A DNA stretch of 64,000 nt from Nisaea acidiphila (GCF_024662015.1 NZ_CP102480.1:4148501-4212500); one strand, 5' to 3'. Shown: positions 18,138 through 26,942, counted from the first letter of the stretch. Notes: generated by a model not told the origin, from the letters alone. Translations and numbers: made by a program.

Positions 18138-18848
18138 GTGTCAGAGGGCGAAGAGGGGAAACCGGACGACGCGTGCGCTGATCCAGCGCCGCAGACCGCC
18201 GCCTCCGCGATCTCGGCCAGTGCCGCGAAATCGGCTGCGGCCGCCCGGGAGGACAAAGGTCATGCCCCGGTTGAAGGCATTGACTTCACTTATTTCCTCT
18301 GGCTCGCGACGGTTGCGACGGCGATTCTTGCGTCGGTGAGTTTGCTGCTTGCGCTGGCGATTTACGTCATCAATTTCATATTTGGTTTGATTTGGGATTC
18401 GCCGCTCTTCGCGGGTGCCAACTATATCGGCATCATGCGGGTCACGGGGTTCTTCGCTGTGATGTCCGTGGTCGCGCATGCCTTGCGACTGCGGATGATA
18501 GCGCTCGCTAAGGCGACCCAGGCAATTCCGTTTCCGGATGAGATCGTTGCAGCGCCGAATACCGGAGACCCGAGCATCGATAAATTCGAATGCGTCGGTC
18601 GGGTCCATATCCATGTCTACGAGAACGAGGTGGCGGACCTCATACTGGCCAACAGGTCGCGAATTCAACAGGCTCTGGCGGCGGCGCTGGTCATTGCGAT
18701 CAGCGACCCGGTTGTCCGCTATTCAAAGGATAAGATCGAACACACATTGCGGATGGGGCTCGGCAGTCTGCTGCCGTTGAAAAGCATTTCGCAGGTTACG
18801 CTGTCGGAACTGCGCCACCGCGCCCGTTCCATGCGTCCGCCGGAATAA
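18138..18848 (+). CDS. Hypothetical membrane protein, two TM helices
   Basis: The GTG start at 18138 follows CGGAGACGG. The 236-residue protein has an Ala/acidic N-terminal tail, two hydrophobic helices at about 53-82 and 93-116, and a soluble C-terminal half. The latter includes 'DKFECVGRVHIHVYENE' and 'ALVIAISDPVVRYSKDKIEH'. No known domain was recognised. It follows the PAS-EAL gene on the same strand with an internal gap of 90 bases; a functional link is only suggested by position. Confidence 0.7.
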   Translation: MSEGEEGKPDDACADPAPQTAASAISASAAKSAAAAREDKGHAPVEGIDFTYFLWLATVATAILASVSLLLALAIYVINFIFGLIWDSPLFAGANYIGIMRVTGFFAVMSVVAHALRLRMIALAKATQAIPFPDEIVAAPNTGDPSIDKFECVGRVHIHVYENEVADLILANRSRIQQALAAALVIAISDPVVRYSKDKIEHTLRMGLGSLLPLKSISQVTLSELRHRARSMRPPE

Positions 18849-18865
18849 GAGCGCCGAATATCTCC

Positions 18866-20074
18866 TCAGGACGCCTGGCGCGGTTCGTCCAAGAGCACGA
18901 GATTGGGATCGAGAGGGGCGAGCAGGGCGTTCTCCAGATTCGCCGAGCGCAGATTCGTTTTCCGCACCTTGCCGGCCTTGCTGCCGTCGCTGGCACTTAT
19001 CGGCGCGGGCTGGATCACCGCATCGGTAAGATCGGCGCCCCTTAGATTGCAGCCCCACAGATTAGCGCCCGAGAGGTTACAGCCTTTCAGACTGGCCATC
19101 TCGAAATCGGAATTCGCCAGATTGGCGAGGATCAGCATGGAGCCGTTGAATTGGGCGCCGCGGAAGCTTACACCCCGCATTTGTGCTCCGCTCAGATTGA
19201 GATTCCTGAGATCGGCATTGTCCAGATTCGCGCCGTCGAGATCGGCGCGTGCGCCGCGCGCGCCCCCGGTCGTCACCCAGAAATCGTGGTCGATCAGCTG
19301 GCGGTGTAGCTCGACAGATACCGGGTCCATGGCGCCATGCAGACGTACGACCGTCATATCGACACCCGACAGGTCGGTGTCCTTGATGCGGGCGCCGATC
19401 ATGTTGGCGCCTTTGAGCAGCGCTCCTTTCAGATTGGCGCCGCTCAGATCCGCGCCGGTCGCGACGGAGCGGCTGAGATCAGCGGCGTCGAGGGCAGCTC
19501 CAACCAGCTTTGCGTTCCGCAGCGTCGCACCGCTGAGGCGGGCATGGGAAAGATTTGTGCGCTCCAGATTGGCGCCGGAAAGGTCCGCGTCCTCGAGAAT
19601 CGCGCCGGTCAGGTCCGCGCGCTCCATATTTGCCTGATGCAAGCAAGCATGGGACAGGTTGAGCGGTGTGGCCTCGCTGTCGGCGCCGGACCAGGAGGTC
19701 TCGGCCACCCGGCCGCGGGTGCGGGTCAGGTTTGCGCCACGCATGTCCGCGTCGGTGAAATCGACCGAGGCAATGATGGCCGCGCTGAGATTCGTCTTCT
19801 GGAGTTTTGCGCCGCGCAAGTTCGCGGACATGAGATCGGCGCCGGAAAGATCCGCTCCGGAGAGGTCCGCACCTTCCATGTTCGCGCCTTGCAGGTTCGC
19901 TCCGCGCAGCATCACGCGCTGCAGCTTCATCTGCCGCAAGTCGGTGCCAAAGAGATTCGTATCGGACAGGTCCGCCGGACTGCCCGCGGTCGGGTCCTCC
20001 AGCCACAGCAAATGCTGATGAAGCGTGTGCTCCAGAGCCGTCTTCGTGATGTATTGCAGAGTCGTCATGAGCAT
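18866..20074 (-). CDS. Pentapeptide-repeat protein
   Basis: 402 residues, of which roughly 36-250 and 280-385 are near-continuous A(D/N)LxG/x pentapeptides forming a right-handed quadrilateral beta-helix. A non-repeat break at about 250-280 ('HRQLIDHDFWVTTGGARGAR') separates the two stacks. No signal peptide or catalytic domain is visible. Some pentapeptide proteins mimic DNA and protect gyrase (Qnr), but this one is about twice their length and the role is unknown. The exact start is uncertain: ATG 20074 or 20068, neither with a clear ribosome site. Confidence 0.85.
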   Translation of the reverse strand: MLMTTLQYITKTALEHTLHQHLLWLEDPTAGSPADLSDTNLFGTDLRQMKLQRVMLRGANLQGANMEGADLSGADLSGADLMSANLRGAKLQKTNLSAAIIASVDFTDADMRGANLTRTRGRVAETSWSGADSEATPLNLSHACLHQANMERADLTGAILEDADLSGANLERTNLSHARLSGATLRNAKLVGAALDAADLSRSVATGADLSGANLKGALLKGANMIGARIKDTDLSGVDMTVVRLHGAMDPVSVELHRQLIDHDFWVTTGGARGARADLDGANLDNADLRNLNLSGAQMRGVSFRGAQFNGSMLILANLANSDFEMASLKGCNLSGANLWGCNLRGADLTDAVIQPAPISASDGSKAGKVRKTNLRSANLENALLAPLDPNLVLLDEPRQAS

Positions 20075-20217
20075 ACGATATGGGAGCAGCCTTAATGTTT
20101 GGTTAAGTGAATCGCGAGAGCAGCGATATTTTGCTGCCGGAATGCCCTCTGGACGGAGGGGCGGCGCCCCGGCATAAAGGCGTCCAGATTCGGGATTGGA
20201 AGAAGAAGGGACCGGCC

Positions 20218-20904
20218 GTGGCGATTAACAAGGTCGTCCAGACCCGCGCGGAAGCCGTGCAGGGTATCGGGGACGGGAGCACGGTACTGATTTCGGGATT
20301 TGGTGCGGCGGGCGTTCCGACGGACCTGATTCATGCCTTGCTCGATCAGGGCGCGCGCGATTTGACGGTTGTCTCCAACAATGCGGGGACCGGCGACCGC
20401 GGCCTGGCGGCACTTTTGCGCGAGGGGCGGGTGCGGCGGATCGTCTGCTCCTATCCGCGCTCGGCCGGATCCATCGCCTTCGACGAGCTTTACGCAGCGG
20501 GCAAGATAGAGCTTGAGCTGGTGCCGCAAGGGACGCTCAGCGAACGCATGCGGGCGGCGGGTGCCGGCATCGGGGCCTTTTATACGCCGACCGGGGTCGG
20601 CACGAAGCTTGCGGAAGGCAAGGAAGTCCGCGAGATCGATGGCCGAGAGTATGTGCTGGAATATCCGCTGAAAGGCGATGTCGCGCTGGTCGAGGCGGAA
20701 AGCGCCGACCGCTGGGGAAATCTCACCTACAACAAGTCGGCACGGAATTTCGGGCCGGTGATGGCAATGGCCGCCGACCTGACCATCGTCGAGGCGCGCA
20801 ATATCGTCGAGCTGGGTCAGATGAACCCGGAAACGATCGTCACGCCGAGCATTTTCGTGGACCGCGTATTCCACGTTCCGGCGGAAACCGCTTCCGCCGC
20901 CTGA
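20218..20904 (+). CDS. 3-oxoacid / 3-oxoadipate CoA-transferase, subunit A
   Basis: The GTG at 20218 after AGAAGAAGGG gives a 228-residue protein; an ATG at 20107 would add an unconserved 37-residue tail. The N-terminal 'VLISGFGAAGVPTDLI' is the glycine-rich CoA-binding signature of family I CoA-transferase alpha subunits. 'GAFYTPTGVGTKLAEGKE' and 'EYPLKGDVALVEAESAD' are further family blocks. It pairs with subunit B to move CoA from succinyl-CoA onto a 3-oxoacid (acetoacetate or 3-oxoadipate). Unusually, the B-subunit gene is 1.4 kb away, behind an inverted gene. Confidence 0.9.
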   Translation: MAINKVVQTRAEAVQGIGDGSTVLISGFGAAGVPTDLIHALLDQGARDLTVVSNNAGTGDRGLAALLREGRVRRIVCSYPRSAGSIAFDELYAAGKIELELVPQGTLSERMRAAGAGIGAFYTPTGVGTKLAEGKEVREIDGREYVLEYPLKGDVALVEAESADRWGNLTYNKSARNFGPVMAMAADLTIVEARNIVELGQMNPETIVTPSIFVDRVFHVPAETASAA

Positions 20905-20915
20905 CTCTTCTCGGA

Positions 20916-20944
20916 AAGAACCGGGATCACCCGTCCCGGTTCTT
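20916..20944 (+). terminator. Hairpin terminator after CoA-transferase subunit A
   Basis: AAGAACCGGGA (20916-20926) pairs with TCCCGGTTCTT (20934-20944), a perfect 11-bp stem followed by CTTCCG. The loop contains the stop codon of the convergent aminotransferase gene, so the hairpin overlaps its last codons. Confidence 0.6.
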
Positions 20945-22132
20945 CTTCCGTTCCGCCACCAGATAGTCGATTGCCTTGGTGACCCCGCCCGGCTCGTACG
21001 GCACGTCGAGATAAGACAGTGTCGCTTCCACGGAGGCCAGCGCGCCATAGAGCAGGGCCTCGTTCATGTCGCCCATATGGCCGATCCGGAAGGCGCGGCC
21101 GCTCAGGTTGCGCAGACCGCCGCCGAGCGCGCATTGCATCTCGTCGCGGCAGACATCGCGGATCTTCGCGCCGTCGATGCCTTCGTTCAGCAGAATGGTG
21201 GTGACACCATCGGCGCGCTGAGCGGCATGGATCGCGTTCAGCTCCATGGCGCCTGCCTTGCCCCAGTGCTCGACACAGCGATGAGTCGCGGTGGCGAGGC
21301 GCTTGTGACGGGCAAAGACGTTCTCGAGGCCTTCCTCGAGCAGCATGTCGAGCGCGGCGCGGAGCCCGTAGAGCTGGCTCTGCGGGCTGGTGCCGCAGAA
21401 GGTGCGGTAGCTTTCCGAGGCGAGGCGCAGGGACCAATCCCAGTAGCGGCGCTGCGAGGTCGCTTTCTTGTGCGCCTCGAGCGCTTTCGGCGAGGCCGCG
21501 ACGAAGCCGAGACCCGGCGGCATCATGAGGCCCTTCTGGGATGCGGTGACGGCGACGTCGACGCCCCACTCGTCCATCCGGAAGTCGGTGACCGCAAGGG
21601 TCGGGATGGTATCGACCAGAAGCAGGGCCGGATGTCCGGCCTCGTCGATCGCCTTGCGGATCGCGGGAATGTCGCAGGTGACGCTGGTCGCCGTGTCGGT
21701 CTGGACGATCAGGAGCCCCTTGATCTCGTGGCTCGTGTCGGCGGCGAGCCGTTCGCGGATCTTCTCCGGGTCGATTGCCTGGCGCCAGTCGCCCTTGATG
21801 GTTTCCGTGCGCATCTGCAGCGCTTCCGCCATCTCGCCCCAGCCGGTCGAAAAGTTCCCGAGCTCCGGGACCAGCAGCAGGTCACCCGGCGACATGGTAT
21901 TCACCAGCGCGGCTTCCCAGGCGCCGTGGCCGTTGGAGGCATACATGAAGATCTCATGTTCGGTCTTGAAGATCTTCTTGATGTCCTGGAAACAGGACTC
22001 GATCACGGCCAGAGGTACCGGATCGCTCAGATCCATCGGGTTGCGGACCATAGCCTGCAACACACGTTCCGGCACATTGGTCGGGCCAGGGGTATTCAGA
22101 AGATGCCGGCCGCGATGAACGCTGTAAGACAT
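20927..22132 (-). CDS. Serine/alanine-glyoxylate aminotransferase (class V, PLP)
   Basis: A 401-residue fold-type I class V aminotransferase. Lys200 in 'TASQKGLMMPPG' is the PLP Schiff-base residue, and 'LLLVDTIPTLAVTDFRMDEWGVD' precedes it with the cofactor-binding Asp. 'NTPGPTNVPERVL' at the N-terminus is typical of the serine-glyoxylate/alanine-glyoxylate group. It would convert glyoxylate to glycine with serine or alanine as donor, in photorespiratory-type or serine-cycle metabolism. It sits inverted between the two CoA-transferase subunit genes and shares a divergent promoter region (22133-22349) with the B subunit. Confidence 0.92.
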   Translation of the reverse strand: MSYSVHRGRHLLNTPGPTNVPERVLQAMVRNPMDLSDPVPLAVIESCFQDIKKIFKTEHEIFMYASNGHGAWEAALVNTMSPGDLLLVPELGNFSTGWGEMAEALQMRTETIKGDWRQAIDPEKIRERLAADTSHEIKGLLIVQTDTATSVTCDIPAIRKAIDEAGHPALLLVDTIPTLAVTDFRMDEWGVDVAVTASQKGLMMPPGLGFVAASPKALEAHKKATSQRRYWDWSLRLASESYRTFCGTSPQSQLYGLRAALDMLLEEGLENVFARHKRLATATHRCVEHWGKAGAMELNAIHAAQRADGVTTILLNEGIDGAKIRDVCRDEMQCALGGGLRNLSGRAFRIGHMGDMNEALLYGALASVEATLSYLDVPYEPGGVTKAIDYLVAERKKNRDG

Positions 22133-22290
22133 AGTTTACTCCCGGTTCGGTCGCACTGCTTCCCGGGCGGGGTCTCCCTCGTCCGGGTTTCGGTGCAATC
22201 CGCGAATTTCTTGGGTCGGTCCGCGAAGAATCCCGCTTAACGGGGATGCGGATGGAGTTATAAGTTCCCCCGCACGACGCGGCAACACTT

Positions 22291-22316
22291 CAAAACCGGG
22301 GTTTTGCCGTTATTAT
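22291..22316 (+). promoter_or_regulatory. Inverted repeat just upstream of a TATTAT -10 element (CoA-transferase B promoter)
   Basis: CAAAACC-GG-GGTTTTG at 22291-22306 has complementary 7-base arms. A good -10-like TATTAT follows at 22311-22316, 34 bases before the ATG at 22350. The dyad occupies the expected spacer and -35 position, as a repressor or activator site would. Promoter assignment is inference. Confidence 0.45.
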
Positions 22317-22349
22317 GTGCCCGAATTCGAACCCAACCGGAGCGCCGAT

Positions 22350-23054
22350 ATGGCACTGGAAGCTGTGGCCCAGGACGAGGCCGTCAAAAAACTGACGCGA
22401 AATCAGGTAGCTTGGCGGGCCGCGAACGAGATTCCCGACGGATCCTTCGTCAATCTCGGTATCGGACTGCCGACGACCTGCGCCAACTTCATGCCGGAAG
22501 ACCGCGAGATCGTTCTGCATAGCGAAAACGGGATCCTCGGCGTCGGCCCGGCCCCGGCAGAGGGGGAGGAGGATCCGGAGCTGATCAACGCCTCCAAGGA
22601 TCCTATCACGCTCGTTCCCGGCGGTTCCTTCTTTGTCCATTCGGACGCTTTCGTGATGATCCGTGGCGGGCATATCGACCTTGCCCTTCTTGGCGCGTTC
22701 GAGATCTCAGCGGACGGCGATCTCGCGAACTGGACCACGGAGAACCCGAATTTCCCGCCGGGCGTCGGCGGTGCCATGGACCTCGCAGCCGGGGCGAAGC
22801 AGGTCTGGGTTCTAACCGATCATGTCACCCGCAAGGGCGCGCCGAAGATCGTGAACAAATGCAGTTATCCGCTGACCGCGCAAAAAGTCGTCACCAAGAT
22901 CTTCACTGATCTTGCGGTGATCGATGTGGCGCCGGACGGCCTGGTGGTGCGCGAGATGGTCGAAGGCATGACGCTGGAGGCGCTGCAGGAGCTGACCGAG
23001 CCGAAGCTCACCCTCGCGCCGGACTGCAAGGTTCTGACCGCGCCCGCACTCTGA
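22350..23054 (+). CDS. 3-oxoacid / 3-oxoadipate CoA-transferase, subunit B
   Basis: 234 residues from ATG 22350. Glu59 in 'HSENGILG' is the catalytic glutamate that forms the CoA thioester in family I CoA-transferases. 'NLGIGLPTTCANFM' precedes it, and 'MIRGGHIDLALLGAFE' and 'VMDLAAG'-like blocks follow. Together with the subunit at 20218 it would make a heteromeric succinyl-CoA:3-oxoacid transferase. It has its own likely promoter, unlike most scoAB or pcaIJ pairs where the genes overlap. An ATG-frame extension to 22317 overlaps the promoter and is not preferred. Confidence 0.92.
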   Translation: MALEAVAQDEAVKKLTRNQVAWRAANEIPDGSFVNLGIGLPTTCANFMPEDREIVLHSENGILGVGPAPAEGEEDPELINASKDPITLVPGGSFFVHSDAFVMIRGGHIDLALLGAFEISADGDLANWTTENPNFPPGVGGAMDLAAGAKQVWVLTDHVTRKGAPKIVNKCSYPLTAQKVVTKIFTDLAVIDVAPDGLVVREMVEGMTLEALQELTEPKLTLAPDCKVLTAPAL

Positions 23055-23164
23055 TCCCTTTCACATGCATGTCCGCACAGGTTGACTCGTCCGGCATCCA
23101 CGGTTTCACTTCGTGGCCGAATGCGGCGCCATGTCGGCGCCGGTGCCGGGGGCGTGCTTAAGTC

Positions 23165-23647
23165 ATGGATGCGGTGGAGATTTTTCCTGCCCACGAGAGC
23201 GACAGGGATGGGCTGACGGAGCTGGTCCGTGAGCTCAAGAACTACGAACGCTATCTGCACCAGGCGCGGCAGCCCGGTGACCGGGTGGCCGCGGACCATG
23301 TCGATTATCTGATCGCCTCGGCGGAAGAAGGCGGCGGGGCGATTTTCATTGCCTGGGTCGGCGAGGATATCGCCGGTTTCGTCGCCGGCTGGATGGCGCT
23401 CGATCAGGATCCGCTGAATTTCCCGGAACTCGCCTCACACGGATACATTTCCGACATCTTCGTGCTGCCGCGCTGGCGCGGCAAGGACATCGCCCAGCAA
23501 CTGCTCGGCGCCATCGAGGCCCATCTGCGCACACAGGGCGCGCGCCGGCTTCGCATTCATTCCCTCGCACGCAATGCGGCCGCGCTCGCGGCCTATCGCG
23601 GCTGCGGCTTCGATCCGCTTGAGATCGTGCTCGAAAAACCCCTCTAG
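23165..23647 (+). CDS. GNAT-family N-acetyltransferase
   Basis: 160 residues with the GNAT architecture: an early helix pair, 'IFIAWVGEDIAGFVAGW' (beta 2-3), then 'GYISDIFVLPRWRGKDIAQQLL' as the acetyl-CoA pyrophosphate-binding motif A (R/Q-x-x-G variant). 'RIHSLARNAAALAAYRGCGFDP' follows as motif B. It transfers an acetyl group to an amine; the target is unknown. It lies 110 bases after CoA-transferase B on the same strand. Confidence 0.85.
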   Translation: MDAVEIFPAHESDRDGLTELVRELKNYERYLHQARQPGDRVAADHVDYLIASAEEGGGAIFIAWVGEDIAGFVAGWMALDQDPLNFPELASHGYISDIFVLPRWRGKDIAQQLLGAIEAHLRTQGARRLRIHSLARNAAALAAYRGCGFDPLEIVLEKPL

Positions 23648-23877
23648 GGCTGCGGGCAAGCTTCACATACCCATTGGCGCCAAGCGCGGATTTCCGCCGA
23701 ATTTCGGCTTACTTGTGCGCAATCGTATGCCGCCTCTTTCCAATAGAGAGGCAATTTCGCGCGGTGGCGGCCTTGCACCCAGTCCCCATGTTCGGGACTA
23801 TGGGCCCCGAGACGGAGCCGTACAGGCGGTGCCGTCACTGAATGCGGCCGGAAAGGCCGTTCCTATGGGAGGAAATT

Positions 23878-24843
23878 ATGAAGCAAGTCCTGAAGGCGGC
23901 GCTTGTCGCCGCGCCCTTGGCGTTTGCCGGTACTGCCGCCGACGCCGATACCTTCGTCCGTATGGTTTCCGGCCCGGCCGGCGGTTCCTGGTATCCGCTC
24001 GGAGCCAAGATCATGCAGGTCCTCGGCGAGGAAGTTCCCGGCATCGCCACCTCGAACACTTCCGGCGGCGGCATTTCCAACGTCAAGGCGGTCGATGGCG
24101 GCGATGCGGAGATCGGCTGGTCCTACGCGCACACCTCGTATAACGGCTATGCCGGCCGCGGGAAGTTTGACAGCAAGCATGAGAATGTCCGTCACTTCGC
24201 GACGCTCTATCCCGCGACTTTCCAGGTCGCGGTGAAGGCGGATTCGCCGATCAAGACCTTCGAGGACATGAAGAATGCGAATATCAGTCCGGGTAAGGCC
24301 GGCTGGACCGGTACCGCGTTCGCCGAGTCGATCCTGAAGGCGTACGGCTTCGATTTTGCCAAGGTCAAGGAGAACGGCGGCACCGTTCACTACGTGAGCT
24401 ACACGGAATCCGTCGCCCTGATGAAGGACGGCCATATCGACGTCTTCATGGCCGCGACCTCCGTGCCGCAGGCCTCTTTCATCGAACTGCAGCACAGCCC
24501 GGGCATCCGCTTCGTCGGCCTGCCGCAGGCGAAGCTCGACCAGATCATCAAGGACAATCCGGGCTACATCACCGGCTCGATCCCGAAAGGGTCCTATGAA
24601 GGCCTCGAGGCCGACATCCCGTCCCTCGGCATCGTCACCAACATGGTGGTGAGCAAGGACCTGCCGGACGACATCGTCTATCAGATGTGCAAGTCCTTCT
24701 GGAAAAACCACGCCACCTTCGCCGCGGTGAAGAAGGTCTGGAACCGGGTGAAACTGGAAGACGCGCTCAACGGCGCCGCGATCCCGGTCCATCCGGGGGC
24801 GCAGAAGTGCTACGACGAGCTCGGCGTCAAGGCCGCCAGCTAA
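23878..24843 (+). CDS. TAXI-family TRAP transporter substrate-binding protein
   Basis: The ATG at 23878 is set by a strong GGGAGGAAATT site and yields a 321-residue protein with a Sec signal peptide ending near 'AGTAADA'. The mature part has 'SGPAGGSWYPLGAKIMQVL' and 'NTSGGGISNVKAVDGGDAEIGWS', typical of TAXI receptors. It should bind a small carboxylate or amino acid in the periplasm and deliver it to the fused permease encoded next. A strong hairpin separates the two genes and probably lets the receptor be made in excess. Confidence 0.92.
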   Translation: MKQVLKAALVAAPLAFAGTAADADTFVRMVSGPAGGSWYPLGAKIMQVLGEEVPGIATSNTSGGGISNVKAVDGGDAEIGWSYAHTSYNGYAGRGKFDSKHENVRHFATLYPATFQVAVKADSPIKTFEDMKNANISPGKAGWTGTAFAESILKAYGFDFAKVKENGGTVHYVSYTESVALMKDGHIDVFMAATSVPQASFIELQHSPGIRFVGLPQAKLDQIIKDNPGYITGSIPKGSYEGLEADIPSLGIVTNMVVSKDLPDDIVYQMCKSFWKNHATFAAVKKVWNRVKLEDALNGAAIPVHPGAQKCYDELGVKAAS

Positions 24844-24856
24844 GCGTCTGACTCTC

Positions 24857-24882
24857 GCGGACCGGGCTCCGGCCCGGTCCGC
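24857..24882 (+). terminator. Intercistronic hairpin between TRAP receptor and permease genes
   Basis: GCGGACCGGGC (24857-24867) pairs perfectly with GCCCGGTCCGC (24872-24882) around a 4-base loop and is followed by TTCTCATTT. Such a partial terminator or 3'-end stabiliser is usual after abundant binding-protein genes. Confidence 0.75.
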
Positions 24883-24909
24883 TTCTCATTTCAGAACATC
24901 GGACCGACC

Positions 24910-26931
24910 ATGAGCGAAGCCAGCCAACCGGCGGCGGCCGGACGCCTTGAGTACGAAGAGGTCAAGGAATACTCGTTCCTTGAGGAACTCCTCGTCTCCA
25001 AGCGCGTCAACCTGACCTACATCATCATGCTCGTGTGCTGCACGATCAGCATCGCACTGGCGCTCTTCCATCTTTTCATCGCGCTGTACGGCACGCCGGA
25101 GGGACGCTCGTTCCGTTCGGTCCATCTGTCGGTAATGCTGGTTCTCGCGATCCTGGTCAATCCGCTCTTCCGGTCCTCCCACAAGGATCCGATCCTGCAG
25201 TCGGGCGATCCGCGCAATCTCCTGCGCACGGCCGGTTTCGGCATCGACATGGTGCTCGTCGCGCTGGTAATCGCGGTACAGGTCTGGACGCTTTGGGACA
25301 TCGACGCGTTCCAGATGCGCCTCGGCTCGAAGGACCCGACCGACATGATGTTCGGCGGCATCCTGATCGCGCTGGTGCTGGAGGCGACCCGCCGCGCCGT
25401 CGGCATCGCGATGGTGTGCGTCACCGGCTTCTTCATCGTGCACACGCTGTATTCGCATTATTTCTTCGGAATCTTCTACGGCCCGCCGACGCGCTTCGCG
25501 AAATATATCGATGTCATGTTCGTCAGCAGCAACGGCATCTTCGGGATCCCGCTGCATGTCGCGGCCACCTACATCGTGCTCTTCATCGTCTTCGGCGGCG
25601 TGCTGATCCGCTCCGGCGCCGGGCGGTTCTTCATCGACCTCGCCGTCGCGCTGACCGGGCACCGGATCGGCGGCCCGGCGAAGGCCGCGACGCTGTCGAG
25701 CGCCTTCATGGGAACGGTCTCCGGCTCCGCCGTCGCGAATGTCGTGACCACCGGCTCCTTCACCATTCCGCTGATGAAAAAGACCGGCTATCGCGGCAAG
25801 TTCGCCGCGGCGGTCGAGGCCTGCGCGTCCTCCGGCGGGCAGATCACCCCACCGATCATGGGGGCCGCCGCCTTCATCATCGCGGAGAACCTGCAGGTCA
25901 GTTACTTCACGGTGATCATCGCCGCCGCGATCCCGGCCTTCCTCTATTTCGTCACGGTCTATTTCATGGTGCATCTGGAGGCCGAGAAGCACGGCATCGA
26001 GAGCATCCCGGCAGAACGTCTGCCGCAGGTGATGGAAGTCCTGAAGGGCGGCTGGCACCTGCTCCTCTCGCTGGTGATCCTGATCGCCTTCCTGATGATG
26101 GGCTATACGCCGATGAAGTCGGCCTTCTGGGGTATCCTCAGCCTGATCGCGCTCAGTTTCTTCCATCCCGGAACGCGCATGAGTCCGGTCGATATTCTGG
26201 CGGCGTTCGAGACCGGCGTCCGCTCCACGGTCGCGGTCACGGTCGCCTGCGCCTGCGCCGGCATCATCATCGGTTCGATCTTCGCCTCCGGATTCGGCCT
26301 GAAATTCACCCAGTCGGTGATCGACATGTCCGGTGGCAACCTGCCGCTGCTGCTGACGATGACTGCGGTGGCCTCGATCCTGCTCGGCATGGGGATGACG
26401 ACGACGGCGGTCTATATCACCGTCGCGGCCCTGATCGTCCCGTCGCTGGAGCAGATCGGCGTCAATATCATCGCGGCGCACATGTTCGCGTTCTATTTCG
26501 GCGTGGTCTCGACCATCACACCGCCGGTGGCGCTCGCCGCCTTCGCCGGAGCCGCGATCGCGCGCACGCCGCCGATGGCAACAGCTTTCGAAGCGACCAA
26601 GGTGGGTATCGCGAAATATCTGGTCCCCTTCGCCTTTATCTATAACCCGTCGCTGCTGATCGAAGGGCCGATCTGGATGACCGTGGTCTCCACCGCGCTG
26701 GTGCTGATCGGTCTCTGGGTTCTCTCGCTCGGGCTGGAGGGGTGGTGCCGCGGGCGGCTCGGCCCGGCACCGAGGGCGGTCCTGCTGCTTTCCGCCCTAT
26801 TCCTGATGGTTCCGATTACCGCCGCGCCGTTCGGCATCCCGGGCGCCGTGATCGTTGCCGCCGGGCTGATTGCCTCGGGCGGGATCTACTTCTGGCGCCG
26901 GTCCGTTCCCGTCGGCCAGCCGGCGCAATAG
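24910..26931 (+). CDS. TRAP transporter fused permease (small + large subunits)
   Basis: 673 residues, about 16-19 hydrophobic helices. The N-terminal third corresponds to the 4-TM DctQ-like subunit, the rest to the 12-TM DctM-like translocator. 'GTVSGSAVANVVTTGSFTIPLMKKTGY' and 'GGQITPPIMGAAAF' are the conserved Na+/substrate-site loops, repeated as 'GMGMTTTAVYITVAALIVP' and 'TPPVALAAFAGA'. TAXI systems typically have this fusion. It imports the receptor-bound solute with Na+ (or H+) through the inner membrane. Confidence 0.94.
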   Translation: MSEASQPAAAGRLEYEEVKEYSFLEELLVSKRVNLTYIIMLVCCTISIALALFHLFIALYGTPEGRSFRSVHLSVMLVLAILVNPLFRSSHKDPILQSGDPRNLLRTAGFGIDMVLVALVIAVQVWTLWDIDAFQMRLGSKDPTDMMFGGILIALVLEATRRAVGIAMVCVTGFFIVHTLYSHYFFGIFYGPPTRFAKYIDVMFVSSNGIFGIPLHVAATYIVLFIVFGGVLIRSGAGRFFIDLAVALTGHRIGGPAKAATLSSAFMGTVSGSAVANVVTTGSFTIPLMKKTGYRGKFAAAVEACASSGGQITPPIMGAAAFIIAENLQVSYFTVIIAAAIPAFLYFVTVYFMVHLEAEKHGIESIPAERLPQVMEVLKGGWHLLLSLVILIAFLMMGYTPMKSAFWGILSLIALSFFHPGTRMSPVDILAAFETGVRSTVAVTVACACAGIIIGSIFASGFGLKFTQSVIDMSGGNLPLLLTMTAVASILLGMGMTTTAVYITVAALIVPSLEQIGVNIIAAHMFAFYFGVVSTITPPVALAAFAGAAIARTPPMATAFEATKVGIAKYLVPFAFIYNPSLLIEGPIWMTVVSTALVLIGLWVLSLGLEGWCRGRLGPAPRAVLLLSALFLMVPITAAPFGIPGAVIVAAGLIASGGIYFWRRSVPVGQPAQ

Positions 26932-26942
26932 GAGGAAACGAG

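Noticed and set aside
24886-26481. Long minus-strand open frame (531 codons) opposite the TRAP permease
   Set aside because: Its product is Arg/Asp/Gln-rich low-complexity sequence typical of an antisense frame in GC-rich DNA, with no motif, while the plus strand encodes a convincing permease.
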